A stretch of 64,000 nucleotides of DNA from Prauserella_A sp040635515 (lineage in GTDB: Bacteria > Actinomycetota > Actinomycetes > Mycobacteriales > Pseudonocardiaceae): NCBI GenBank assembly GCA_040635515.1, contig JBEYHY010000001.1, positions 372,001 through 436,000 on the forward strand, in the 5' to 3' direction. This document shows positions 24,685-32,747 of this stretch, piece by piece. The notes beneath the pieces are model-generated. The model had not been told where the DNA came from. It ran no database searches and saw only the letters and a list, made by a program, of their open reading frames with translations. The translations under genes and the position numbers were made by a program. Position 1 is the stretch's first letter. Each line of letters opens with the position of its first letter.

Positions 24685-25545
24685 ATGGATAACAGCACCA
24701 AGCCATTGGCCGATCGTGTCGCACTGGTGACAGGAGGTGCATCCGGGATTGGCGCGGCGGCGGCGCGCAGGCTCGCCTCGGATGGTGCTCACGTCGTCAT
24801 CGCCGACCTCGACGGTGCCGGAGCGCTGACCACCGCGAAGAAGATCGCCGAGGCCGGGGGCGCGGCCTGGAGCTTCGAATGCGATCAGACCAAGCCCGAT
24901 CAGGTCGACGCGTTGTTCGACCGGCTTGTCGAAGAACACGACCGGCTGGACATTTGCGTGGCGAATGCGGGCTGGGGCCGGTTCGGTACTTTTCTGGAAA
25001 TGCCCCGCCGGGTCTGGGAGCGCACGTTCGAGGTCAATGTCACCGGGACTTTCGCGGTGTGCCAGGAGGCTGCGCGCCGGATGGCGACGGCTGGAAACGG
25101 AGGGTCCATTGTGGTCACGTCCTCCTCCGGAGCTATCGAACCGGTCGCACTGTTTTCCGCCTACTGTTCGGCGAAGGCGGCCCTCAACATGATGGTCAAG
25201 ATCATGGCTTACGAACTGGGGCAGTACGACATCCGTGCGAACGCCGTGATGCCCGGAGTCACCGAGACGTCGATGACCAACAGCTTGCTCGCCGGTGATT
25301 CTCGCGGCTACAACGAAGCCGAATCGCCATTGGGGCGGTTGGGACGCCCGGAGGATGTCGCCGACGCGATTGCCTACCTCGCGTCGGCGGACAGTGCCTA
25401 CGTGAACGGCGCGGCGCTGCTCGTGGACGGTGGCGGGAGCGCGTACTCCCCTGGCTGGTTCGGCACCGACTTCAGAGTGCGCAACAATTCTGGTTGGACA
25501 CCACGTCACCAGCAGTTCCGTTTTCAGGATCACGGAACCAGGTGA
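24685..25545 (+). CDS. SDR-family oxidoreductase
   Basis: This 286-residue SDR has T-G-G-A-S-G-I-G, A-N-A-G and Y-C-S-A-K. It is about 35 residues longer at the C-terminus than usual: after the normal V-D-G-G-G end follow S-A-Y-S-P-G-W-F and a basic, His-rich tail of unknown role. It follows the previous SDR by 18 bases, with GGGGAAAGGA upstream of the ATG. Likely another hydroxyacyl or alcohol dehydrogenase of the same route. Confidence 0.83.
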   Translation: MDNSTKPLADRVALVTGGASGIGAAAARRLASDGAHVVIADLDGAGALTTAKKIAEAGGAAWSFECDQTKPDQVDALFDRLVEEHDRLDICVANAGWGRFGTFLEMPRRVWERTFEVNVTGTFAVCQEAARRMATAGNGGSIVVTSSSGAIEPVALFSAYCSAKAALNMMVKIMAYELGQYDIRANAVMPGVTETSMTNSLLAGDSRGYNEAESPLGRLGRPEDVADAIAYLASADSAYVNGAALLVDGGGSAYSPGWFGTDFRVRNNSGWTPRHQQFRFQDHGTR

Positions 25546-25660
25546 GGCTGCCCCGGTACTTTCCGTCCCCTCTCCGGGCAAAAACTGGTACTCCAGGAGC
25601 GGTTACGCGCACTCCGCCGGCTCGTAGGTTCGTGAGGAGCCAGTCCGGTGGAGGTGTCAG

Positions 25661-27157
25661 ATGGCCAGCGCTACGAGCGTCCCTGCCGCGCTCAGAACAA
25701 CCTCGTTGTATCCGTGCGCCCGAGTGGTCGAAGTCGCCGCGGGCGGCGAGGCCGCGGTGGCGGTGCACGAGGTGCTCAGGGGGGCCGGTTTCCTGACCGC
25801 GACCGCGATGGGCAGGAACCGCCCGGCGCGAACCGCGCTGTGCGTCGTGCAGGTCGCCAACGCCGTGTTCGGATCGAGGGACGGCGACATCGAGCTTCCC
25901 CGGGCCACAATCCGGGACACGGCCGAACGGATGATTCGGGCTGGCGGCGGTCGGATGGTGCTGATCACGGATGCCCTGCCATGGCCCGCCGCGCAAGCCG
26001 ACGCCGAACAGGCGGCGCGACAGGCGGCCGAACTGCACTGGTGGCAACAATTGGCGGCGAGGGTCGCACCGCACGGCGTACTGCTGAACACGATCAGGGT
26101 TGGCTACGCGCCGTTCCTCGGACACCGGCTTACGCCTGAGGTCGAATCGGATTTGCTGGCGCACCAGGTGATTCGCCGCCCGGTCACTGGCGCGGATCTG
26201 GCCGGGGCCCTGATCCTGTTGTACAGCCGCGGGTTGACCACGATGGTCGGCGAGGTGCTGCCGCTCGACGGAGGGCTGGAAGCGGCCGTGGTCCCGATGT
26301 CTCCGCCAGGCACCGTGCGTATCGACCGGTCGACCGAAGCTCCAGCCGATCTCTGGTCGCTGGCCGGAAGGACCGTACTGGTGACGGGAGCCAGCAGTGG
26401 AATCGGTGAGGAAACCGCCATCGAGCTCGCCCGCAGGGGAGCGGACCTGGTGCTCGTAGCTAGGCGAACCGATCAACTGAATCGAGTGCGCAATGCCATC
26501 CGCGAGCATTTGAGCACCCGGGTACACATCGTGCGGGCGGATCTCGCCGAGCCGGGCGCCGCGGCGCGGATGGTGCGGCAAGCGTGGGACGAGGCAGGGG
26601 AGATCTCCGATCTCGTCTATGCCGCCGGTGTTCTCGCTCGTGACGATCTCGCGGACGGGAAGGGACAACGAGAAGACAGCTACCGGATCAACGTGCTGTC
26701 CTATGCCGACGCCGCGGAAGAGCTGGCACGCCGGTGGGCGTCGACGAAGCATCGCGGGGCGATCGTCGGGGTTTCGTCGACGAGCGCGCATTCGGCACCG
26801 GTCCCCGGCTTGTACAGCTACGGTTCGAGCAAGGCGGCTTCCGCTCAGCTGGGCGCGCATCTGGCGATGACCCTGTCACGGCATCGGATCAGGGTGAACA
26901 CAGTGTTGCCAGGCATCGTGAGGACGCCGATGACCGACACGGCCGATCCGGCCTTCGTGACGAAGTCGCTGTCCCGAGTGCCGCTGGGCAGGCTTTCCGA
27001 TCCTGACGATGTCGCCGCGGCCATCAGCTATCTCGTCAGTCCGGCTTCGAGCTTCCTGACAGGCGCGCAGCTGCGTGTTTGTGGCGGCTGGGTCACCCTG
27101 AAGGCATTGCCCCCATTGGGTATTCGGGACGTCATCAGCTCGGTGGGTTCGGCGTGA
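25661..27157 (+). CDS. double SDR fusion: degenerate N-terminal and complete C-terminal domain
   Basis: This 498-residue protein has two SDR-like halves. The N-terminal half (about 1-215) lacks the glycine-rich cofactor loop and the Y-x-x-x-K pair, but ends in a recognisable SDR finish (A-D-L-A-G-A-L..G-E-V-L-P-L-D-G-G). The C-terminal half (about 230-498) is complete, with T-G-A-S-S-G-I-G and Y-G-S-S-K. The first half probably provides a dimer or pocket surface for the second. It starts 115 bases after the previous SDR and is probably in the same transcript. The last gene before the convergent thiolase; the two ends are only five bases apart. Confidence 0.78.
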   Translation: MASATSVPAALRTTSLYPCARVVEVAAGGEAAVAVHEVLRGAGFLTATAMGRNRPARTALCVVQVANAVFGSRDGDIELPRATIRDTAERMIRAGGGRMVLITDALPWPAAQADAEQAARQAAELHWWQQLAARVAPHGVLLNTIRVGYAPFLGHRLTPEVESDLLAHQVIRRPVTGADLAGALILLYSRGLTTMVGEVLPLDGGLEAAVVPMSPPGTVRIDRSTEAPADLWSLAGRTVLVTGASSGIGEETAIELARRGADLVLVARRTDQLNRVRNAIREHLSTRVHIVRADLAEPGAAARMVRQAWDEAGEISDLVYAAGVLARDDLADGKGQREDSYRINVLSYADAAEELARRWASTKHRGAIVGVSSTSAHSAPVPGLYSYGSSKAASAQLGAHLAMTLSRHRIRVNTVLPGIVRTPMTDTADPAFVTKSLSRVPLGRLSDPDDVAAAISYLVSPASSFLTGAQLRVCGGWVTLKALPPLGIRDVISSVGSA

Positions 27158-27161
27158 CGGA

Positions 27162-28394
27162 TCAGTCCGCCGCACCGATCATGAAACTGACGGCCGTGCT
27201 GGCACTGCCACCGATGTTGAGCGTGCCCGCTTTCCGGGCGGCCTCGACCTGATAGCCGCCCGCGGTCCCGGTCACTTGCCGGTGTGCGTCCAGAAGCATC
27301 CGGACGCCGGTCGCGCCAACCGGATGTCCGGCACCGATAAGCCCGCCCGACGGGTTCACCGGAAGGGGGCCTTCGAAGTCGATCAGCCCGTTTTCGATGG
27401 CCTGCCAGGCATCGCCGGGGCCGGTGAGCCCGAAGTGTTCGAGTGCCATGTACTCGGTGATCGTGAAACAATCATGGGTCTCGATGACGTCGAGATCGCG
27501 CGGTCCTTGCAGGTTCGCGCGGCGGTAGGCATCGAAGATGGCGTCCCGGACGTGCGGGAACAGGTAATCGTCCGGCTTGCTCGGCAGAAACTTGCTCCGC
27601 AGCGGAAGGGGAGCTGTGTGATGGCCCCAGCCCAGCACGCGGCTTCGTGGCGCACCGCGCTGCCCGCGCGCCCACTCGTCGGCGAAGCGGCGTCCCGCGA
27701 GTACGACCGCGGCGGCCCCGTCGGTGATGCGGCCACAGTCGCTTTTACGGGTGCGCCCGGTGACGATCGGGTTCACGATGTCATCGGCGGTGAACTGTTC
27801 GGGTTCGAGGGTCCAGTCGCGGGTCTGCGCCTTCGGGTTCCGCCGTGCGTTGGTGCGGTTGATTTCGGCGATGCGGTCGAGATATCGCTGGTCCAAGCCA
27901 TGTCGTTGGTCGGTTTCCTCGGCGATGCGGTTGAAAAGGGAAGGCCACGGCAAATCGTCGGAGGCGGTTTCCTCTGGCACCATGGCGGCGGAACCGAGGT
28001 GCCGCGCGGCCTGGTCGCCACGGATGTTTCGCATCAGTTCCACGCCCGCCACGAGCGCGATGTCGTAGCGGCCAGCTTCGATTTCAGCGGTCGCGGCCAG
28101 CAACGCCATGCTTCCCGAAGCGCACGCGGCTTCGTGCCTGCTCGTCGGAAGTCCATGCCAAGCTGGGTAGAGCATCGGCACCAGCGCACCCAGATGCGAC
28201 TGGCCGGTGAACTGCTCGGCACCGAAATTGCCCACGTGCGCCGTCTGGATCTCCTCAGGTTCGATCCTGGCATCGATCAGCGCGCCCGCGACAGCCTCCC
28301 GCAGCATCGACGTCAGCGGCTGTTCGTCCTCTTTCGTCCAGTTCACCGCGAAGTCGGTCTGCGTGCCGCCCAGGACGTATACCGGTTCTGGCAT
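27162..28394 (-). CDS. SCPx-like thiolase (acetyl-CoA acyltransferase family)
   Basis: The 410-residue thiolase has acyl-carrying Cys91 (A-A-C-A-S-G-S) and His357 (G-A-G-H-P-V-G-A-T-G). As in sterol carrier protein x thiolases, the N-E-A-F loop reads H-D-C-F, and the second catalytic Cys is replaced in N-I-G-G-S-A-S. These enzymes cleave branched or bulky 3-oxoacyl-CoAs in sterol or isoprenoid breakdown; the SCP2 lipid-binding domain is absent. The ATG at 28394 is preferred because GAAGGG lies upstream; an in-frame ATG at 28409 adds five residues. The frame continues open upstream, but that part overlaps the ligase gene and is spurious. Confidence 0.85.
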   Translation of the reverse strand: MPEPVYVLGGTQTDFAVNWTKEDEQPLTSMLREAVAGALIDARIEPEEIQTAHVGNFGAEQFTGQSHLGALVPMLYPAWHGLPTSRHEAACASGSMALLAATAEIEAGRYDIALVAGVELMRNIRGDQAARHLGSAAMVPEETASDDLPWPSLFNRIAEETDQRHGLDQRYLDRIAEINRTNARRNPKAQTRDWTLEPEQFTADDIVNPIVTGRTRKSDCGRITDGAAAVVLAGRRFADEWARGQRGAPRSRVLGWGHHTAPLPLRSKFLPSKPDDYLFPHVRDAIFDAYRRANLQGPRDLDVIETHDCFTITEYMALEHFGLTGPGDAWQAIENGLIDFEGPLPVNPSGGLIGAGHPVGATGVRMLLDAHRQVTGTAGGYQVEAARKAGTLNIGGSASTAVSFMIGAAD

Positions 28395-28418
28395 CTCGGA
28401 ACCCTTCATCCGATATGA

Positions 28419-28430
28419 ATGAGCGTACAT
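28419..28430. promoter_or_regulatory. operator copy 3: ATGAGCGTACAT
   Basis: This diverged copy of the dyad (ATG..CG..CAT kept) lies 25 bases upstream of the thiolase ATG, in the thiolase/ligase divergent region. It would control the minus-strand promoter. Confidence 0.6.
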
Positions 28431-28508
28431 ACAGTAGAACTTGAGAAGACGTGAGAAGCAACCATGGCCCGCAGAAAGCTTGCTTGACGTACGTGACGTC
28501 CGATGTTT

Positions 28509-28520
28509 ATAAACGCTCAT
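28509..28520. promoter_or_regulatory. operator copy 4: ATAAACGCTCAT
   Basis: This copy matches the consensus except two bases and lies 40 bases upstream of the acyl-CoA ligase start. With copy 3 it gives each promoter of the divergent pair its own site. Confidence 0.6.
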
Positions 28521-28559
28521 ATATCTCTGTTGATGAGAACGGGGAAGCGAGGCCGTGAC

Positions 28560-30146
28560 ATGGATTGGTCGAGCCCGGAAATCCCGAGCGCGAACGAGTG
28601 TGTGCTGGGACCATTGTTGAGGCGTCGTGCCACAGAACAACCCGACCGGACATACGCGGTCTTCGGCGACGGGAACACGTGGACGTACGCTCAGACCCTG
28701 CGAGCCGCGAACGCGGTGGCGTGGCGCCTTTCCGAGCTGGGAGTCCGACATGGCGACCGGGTGCTGTCCTGGCTGCCCAACGGGCCAGACGCGCTGCGGG
28801 TCTGGTTCGGGATCAACCTTCTCGGGGCGATCTACGTTCCGCTCAACCCCGCCTACCGCGGGCGTCTGCTGGAGCACGCGATCTCTTTGTCGGGTGCGAA
28901 GGTCATGGTTGCGGCCCCTGGCTTGCTCGACCGGCTGGACGACATCGAAGGCGGCGAGCTGGAGCACGTCGTGCGGCTGCACCCCGAGACGTGGCCGGAT
29001 GAGGGCGGGCCGCTCGTGGAGCCGGATCGGCCTGTCGAACCGTGGGACCCCTACGCGATCATCCTGACCTCGGGTACGACCGGACCGTCCAAAGGCGTCG
29101 TGTGTTCCTATGTGCAGCTGGCCACCAGTGGCGGTGCCGCTTTCGAGGGCAACTTCGGGCGAGACGACCGCTATATGGTCAATCTGCCCTTGTTCCACGC
29201 GGGCGGCACGGTCGGCACATACGCGGCACTGCTCATGGAAGCCTCCATCGCGCTCGTGGACCGTTTTGACACCAGCAGGTTCTGGGAGACGATCCGCGAA
29301 ACCGGCACCACCCACGTGACCCTGCTCGGTGTCATGGCGACGTTCCTGGCCAAACAGCCGCACTCGCCCCAGGACCGGGACAACCCGCTGCGGCACGTGT
29401 TCATGGTGCCCTTGATCGACGACGTCCAGGGGTTCGCGACGCGGTTCGGGGTCGAGGTGGTCGCGATGTTCAACATGACGGAGACCTCGATCCCCATCAT
29501 CTCCGAGGTCGATCCGCCGACTCGGGGTACCTGTGGCCGGGTACGCGAAGGAGTCGAGGCGCGGGTGGTCGACGAGCACGATCGCCAGGTTCCCGACGGG
29601 ACGCCTGGAGAACTGGTGCTGCGCACGGACCGGCCGTGGGCGATGAACTCCGGCTACTGGGGCATGCCGAGCGCGACTGCCCGGGCATGGCGCAACGGCT
29701 GGTTCCACACCGGGGACGCTTTCCGTCGCGACGCCGATGGTGAGTTCTTCTTCGTGGACAGGGTGAAGGACACCATCCGCAGACGAGGGGAAAACATCTC
29801 CTCCTTCGACGTGGAGATCGAAGTACTGGCGCATCCCCGCGTCGGCGAGGCGGCCGTGGTCGCGGTACCGAGCCCGCACGGCGAGGACGACGTCCTCGCC
29901 GTCGTCGCGCCGGTCGCCGGGCAGTCTGTGGATCCAGGGGAACTGATCAGCTTCCTCATTGAGCGGCTTGCCTACTTCATGGTGCCCAGATATGTCCGCA
30001 TCCTGCCGGAACTGCCGAAGACCCCTACCGCCAAAATCGAGAAGCATCGACTACGTGCCGAGGGAGTCGCCGCGGACACCTGGGACAGGGAGGCAGCGGG
30101 CATCCGGCTTCGCCACGAGCCGATCGCGCATCCGCTGACTCACTGA
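28560..30146 (+). CDS. acyl-CoA synthetase (AMP-binding, CaiC/FadD-like)
   Basis: The 528-residue ANL-superfamily ligase has the phosphate loop L-T-S-G-T-T-G-P-S-K-G (about 169-180), N-M-T-E-T, W-F-H-T-G-D and the C-terminal adenylation Lys492 in T-A-K-I-E-K. It activates a carboxylic acid to its CoA thioester via acyl-AMP and is the probable entry enzyme of the pathway. The overall pattern resembles crotonobetaine/carnitine-CoA ligases and mycobacterial FadD17/FadD3-type enzymes. ATG 28560 has GAGG upstream; an in-frame start at 28503 would sit over the operator. The substrate cannot be read from sequence. Confidence 0.87.
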   Translation: MDWSSPEIPSANECVLGPLLRRRATEQPDRTYAVFGDGNTWTYAQTLRAANAVAWRLSELGVRHGDRVLSWLPNGPDALRVWFGINLLGAIYVPLNPAYRGRLLEHAISLSGAKVMVAAPGLLDRLDDIEGGELEHVVRLHPETWPDEGGPLVEPDRPVEPWDPYAIILTSGTTGPSKGVVCSYVQLATSGGAAFEGNFGRDDRYMVNLPLFHAGGTVGTYAALLMEASIALVDRFDTSRFWETIRETGTTHVTLLGVMATFLAKQPHSPQDRDNPLRHVFMVPLIDDVQGFATRFGVEVVAMFNMTETSIPIISEVDPPTRGTCGRVREGVEARVVDEHDRQVPDGTPGELVLRTDRPWAMNSGYWGMPSATARAWRNGWFHTGDAFRRDADGEFFFVDRVKDTIRRRGENISSFDVEIEVLAHPRVGEAAVVAVPSPHGEDDVLAVVAPVAGQSVDPGELISFLIERLAYFMVPRYVRILPELPKTPTAKIEKHRLRAEGVAADTWDREAAGIRLRHEPIAHPLTH

Positions 30147-30228
30147 GTACCCGCGGGCACTGTTCCCCCTCCCCGATTCGAGGTGTCCTGATGGGGCAAG
30201 GAATTTCAGGGACGTGCGGGGAGCGGGA

Positions 30229-31500
30229 ATGGTGCGGACGGATCGTGAGGGTGTCTGGAAGCGGCTCGGTATTCGTGGAGTGGGCATGGTCCTGCCAGGT
30301 GTGGACCGGTCTTGCCGCGATGTCAAGGAGTTCGCCGGGACGGTGTTGTCCGGACGCTCCGCCATCAGTCCGCTCGATCTGACCGACAGCGCGGTCAGGG
30401 TGGCGGGCAGGGTTCCGGAGGAGTTCGCTGACGAACTGGACCTGCCGGACGCGGTGATCAGGCGAACTCCGCGAGCGGGCAGGCTGGCGCACGCGGCTGT
30501 CGTCGACGCGATGGACAACGCGGGTCTGACGGCACGAGAGATCAGTGATGACAGGGCGGTTCTGATCCTGACCTCGTTGCAGTTCTCCGTGCAGGAAGTG
30601 GTCCGCCTGATGCGCCGGTTCGACGATCAGGGGCCTTCCGGAGTCGGTATGCGGTACTGGGCCACGGCCACCCCCGGCGCCATCGCCTCGATGCTGTGCA
30701 TGAACCTGGGGCTTGACATTCCCACCTTCACGCTGACCGGTGGATGCAGTGTGTCACTGCGTGGCTTCGAACTCGGCGCGAACATGGTTGCGCGCGGTGA
30801 GGTCGAGCACGCGATCGTGGTTGGGGTGGAAACACCGCTGGAGCCGCTTTTCCTTTCGAGCACGGCTTACCAGACCCGCACCGGCCACCGCGCATCCAGC
30901 ACTTCGGCAGACCCGCGTGACGTGCGCCCTCACGACGAAGTGCAAACCGGCAACGCGCCGGCGGAAGGTGCGATGGCATTCGTTCTTGGCCCCGCCACCG
31001 AGGGGGACGGCAACATCGAGGTCGCCATGCTTTCTTCCCGCAACGGCGGGAACAATGCGATGGGACTGGGCGATCCGGTTCCCTACGGCCGGGACTTGGC
31101 CGGATTGTTGCGCTCCGCCGACGTCACGTTCGACGAGCTCGCCTGCTTCTGCGACTTCGCCGAAGGAAACCGCGAACTCGAGAACTTCCTGTGCGACACA
31201 GTGGACTCTCTTCGAGGCTCGCTTGCCGACGATTCGCCTCTGTATATCACCTCCCAGGAAGCTTGCTACGGTCATCTTCCCGGTGCGGTGGGCCTGTTGA
31301 AAGTCCTCTCCGGATTGGTCATGCTCGACGCCGAGCGGATTGCTCCCACCGCGAACCTTGTCACGCCCTACAAGCGACTGCCCGCGACACCAGTGGTGGG
31401 CGAAGCGGCCGCGTTTTCTCGATCCGCGCGGCCCACAGTGCTCACCGCCGCATTGTCCGGCGGCGGCGACACCACCTCGGTCTTGCTGCGTACCGTGTGA
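30229..31500 (+). CDS. ketosynthase-like protein with one catalytic His missing
   Basis: This 423-residue thiolase-fold condensing-enzyme homologue has a nucleophile-like Cys173 (T-G-G-C-S-V-S) and the second His349 (Y-G-H-L-P-G-A). The first His motif (H-G-T-x-T) is absent; the matching place, about residue 309, reads D-F-A-E-G-N. It may form a complex with the full KAS II-like enzyme at 14506, as chain-length factors do. Alternatively it may catalyse acyl transfer that needs only one His. ATG 30229 is preceded by GGGGAG. It follows the ligase gene by 82 bases and is probably on the same transcript. Confidence 0.75.
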   Translation: MVRTDREGVWKRLGIRGVGMVLPGVDRSCRDVKEFAGTVLSGRSAISPLDLTDSAVRVAGRVPEEFADELDLPDAVIRRTPRAGRLAHAAVVDAMDNAGLTAREISDDRAVLILTSLQFSVQEVVRLMRRFDDQGPSGVGMRYWATATPGAIASMLCMNLGLDIPTFTLTGGCSVSLRGFELGANMVARGEVEHAIVVGVETPLEPLFLSSTAYQTRTGHRASSTSADPRDVRPHDEVQTGNAPAEGAMAFVLGPATEGDGNIEVAMLSSRNGGNNAMGLGDPVPYGRDLAGLLRSADVTFDELACFCDFAEGNRELENFLCDTVDSLRGSLADDSPLYITSQEACYGHLPGAVGLLKVLSGLVMLDAERIAPTANLVTPYKRLPATPVVGEAAAFSRSARPTVLTAALSGGGDTTSVLLRTV

Positions 31501-31532
31501 CCTCGAAACTCGCATACACGCGGAGGGTGAAT

Positions 31533-31598
31533 ATGTTTCATGACATTAAAGGAGGACCGTACGGCAATTTGCAATGTGCTATTGCCGACAACAAATAG
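31533..31598 (+). CDS. possible 21-residue peptide
   Basis: This short frame encodes M-F-H-D-I-K-G-G-P-Y-G-N-L-Q-C-A-I-A-D-N-K. It has a strong GGAGGG ribosome-binding site five bases before its ATG, better than many long genes here. It lies 32 bases after the ketosynthase-like gene and about 30 bases before an operator copy. It could be a real small protein, a leader peptide or chance. The stretch is less GC-rich than its surroundings. Confidence 0.3.
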   Translation: MFHDIKGGPYGNLQCAIADNK

Positions 31599-31631
31599 TC
31601 GTTTGTGTTCAGACTGTTACGGTCGTTATGT

Positions 31632-31643
31632 ATGAACGATCAT
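31632..31643. promoter_or_regulatory. operator copy 5: ATGAACGATCAT
   Basis: The core is identical to copy 1, 89 bases upstream of the esterase start. It lies in a relatively AT-rich 230-base gap that probably holds the esterase promoter. Confidence 0.68.
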
Positions 31644-31731
31644 TGACATACTCGCTTGTGGAATTTAACGTCACGTTAATCATCGAGTCGGCCTGGTGGC
31701 GAGAGTCACTATTGGTTGAACGGAGCGTGAC

Positions 31732-32691
31732 ATGGCGAGTGAGTCTTCTGAGCGGCTGACCGAACTTTACCGATCCTTGGCCGCACGTATGGCCGAATGC
31801 CCCGATATGGACCTCGCGACCATGCGGGACCTGTTCGAGGAATTACATGTCGTGACACGGGAACCGGAGAATGTTTGCTACGCGGAGACCGATGTCAACG
31901 GAGTTCCAGCGTTGTGGTGTGTGCCAAAGGAATGCGCGGTCGACCGGGTGTTGTTGTATTTCCACGGTGGCGGCTTCATGGTCGGCTCGATGTATTTGCA
32001 TCGAAAACTCGCTGGGCATCTCGCCAGTGCGGTCGGTGCGCGTGCGCTGGTCCTGAACTACCGGCTCGCCCCTGAACACCCGTTCCCCGCCCAGATCGAA
32101 GACGGGGTGACCGCCTATCGATGGCTGCTGGGGCAAGGAATTCCGGCCCGGCAGATCGCGTCCGTCGGCGACTCGGCCGGAGGTAACCTCTGCACGACGG
32201 TCGTGTTGCGGCTTCGCGAACTCGGACTTCCCTTGCCCGCAGCGATCGCGCCGATGTCCCCGTGGTACGACTTGACGCTGTCGTCGGAAACGCTGGAGAC
32301 CAACGCTCCGCTGGACGCTGTCGTGCAGAAGCCCATCCTGGAAGGAATGCGCGCCGCTTTGCTCGGTTCGGTGCGTCCTGACGATCCACGCATCAATCCA
32401 TTGTGGGCGGACCTCAGGGGGCTGCCGCCGATGCTCATCCACACCGGCGGCCATGAAACGTTACTGGACGACACCCACCGGTTTGCCGAGCATGCCGAGC
32501 GTGCGGGCGTCTCCGTGTCTGTCCAAATTGTCCCGGAGATGCAGCACGACTTTACTCTGCTTGCTGGGCATGCTCCGGAGGCGGACAACGCGATCCGCGT
32601 CATGGGGGAGTGGATGCGCGAGAGGATCGGCCTGACCATGCCTGCCTCCGCTCCTGTCAACGCCCGCATTCTTGAGTCCAATCTGGTCTGA
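31732..32691 (+). CDS. alpha/beta hydrolase, hormone-sensitive-lipase family
   Basis: The 319-residue hydrolase has the oxyanion motif H78-G-G-G and nucleophile Ser148 in G-D-S-A-G-G. The acid position carries Glu242 (H-E-T-L-L-D-D), and His272 (Q-H-D-F) completes the triad. Group IV (HSL-like) esterases normally use Asp at the acid site; Glu variants are known. It likely hydrolyses a carboxylic ester, perhaps releasing the acid that the ligase then activates. GGAG precedes the ATG. An operator copy upstream places it in the TetR regulon. Confidence 0.85.
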   Translation: MASESSERLTELYRSLAARMAECPDMDLATMRDLFEELHVVTREPENVCYAETDVNGVPALWCVPKECAVDRVLLYFHGGGFMVGSMYLHRKLAGHLASAVGARALVLNYRLAPEHPFPAQIEDGVTAYRWLLGQGIPARQIASVGDSAGGNLCTTVVLRLRELGLPLPAAIAPMSPWYDLTLSSETLETNAPLDAVVQKPILEGMRAALLGSVRPDDPRINPLWADLRGLPPMLIHTGGHETLLDDTHRFAEHAERAGVSVSVQIVPEMQHDFTLLAGHAPEADNAIRVMGEWMRERIGLTMPASAPVNARILESNLV

Positions 32692-32747
32692 GCATGCCCC
32701 GGCGACCTGGCTTCTGTGACAGTCGAGGCCGGGTTGCTCGTCTTCCG

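Noticed and set aside
17399..28394. PhlACB-type acyltransferase complex (KAS III plus SCPx-like thiolase)
   Set aside because: The small OB-fold/zinc-ribbon third subunit is missing, and the genes are in different transcription units.
28395..30047. Long minus-strand open frame continuing the thiolase upstream
   Set aside because: It is antisense to the acyl-CoA ligase, which has all family motifs; the extra part has no domain similarity, and the thiolase has a good start and ribosome-binding site at 28394.
30191..30382. 63-codon plus-strand frame overlapping the start of the ketosynthase-like gene
   Set aside because: It overlaps a supported gene in another frame and has no similarity; the ketosynthase-like start at 30229 has a better ribosome-binding site.
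17399..32691. OleABCD-type head-to-head hydrocarbon synthesis
   Set aside because: FabH-like, ligase-like, SDR and hydrolase genes are present, but the ligase has normal ligase motifs, including the adenylation Lys, and the hydrolase is of the HSL type, not the OleB haloalkane-dehalogenase type.
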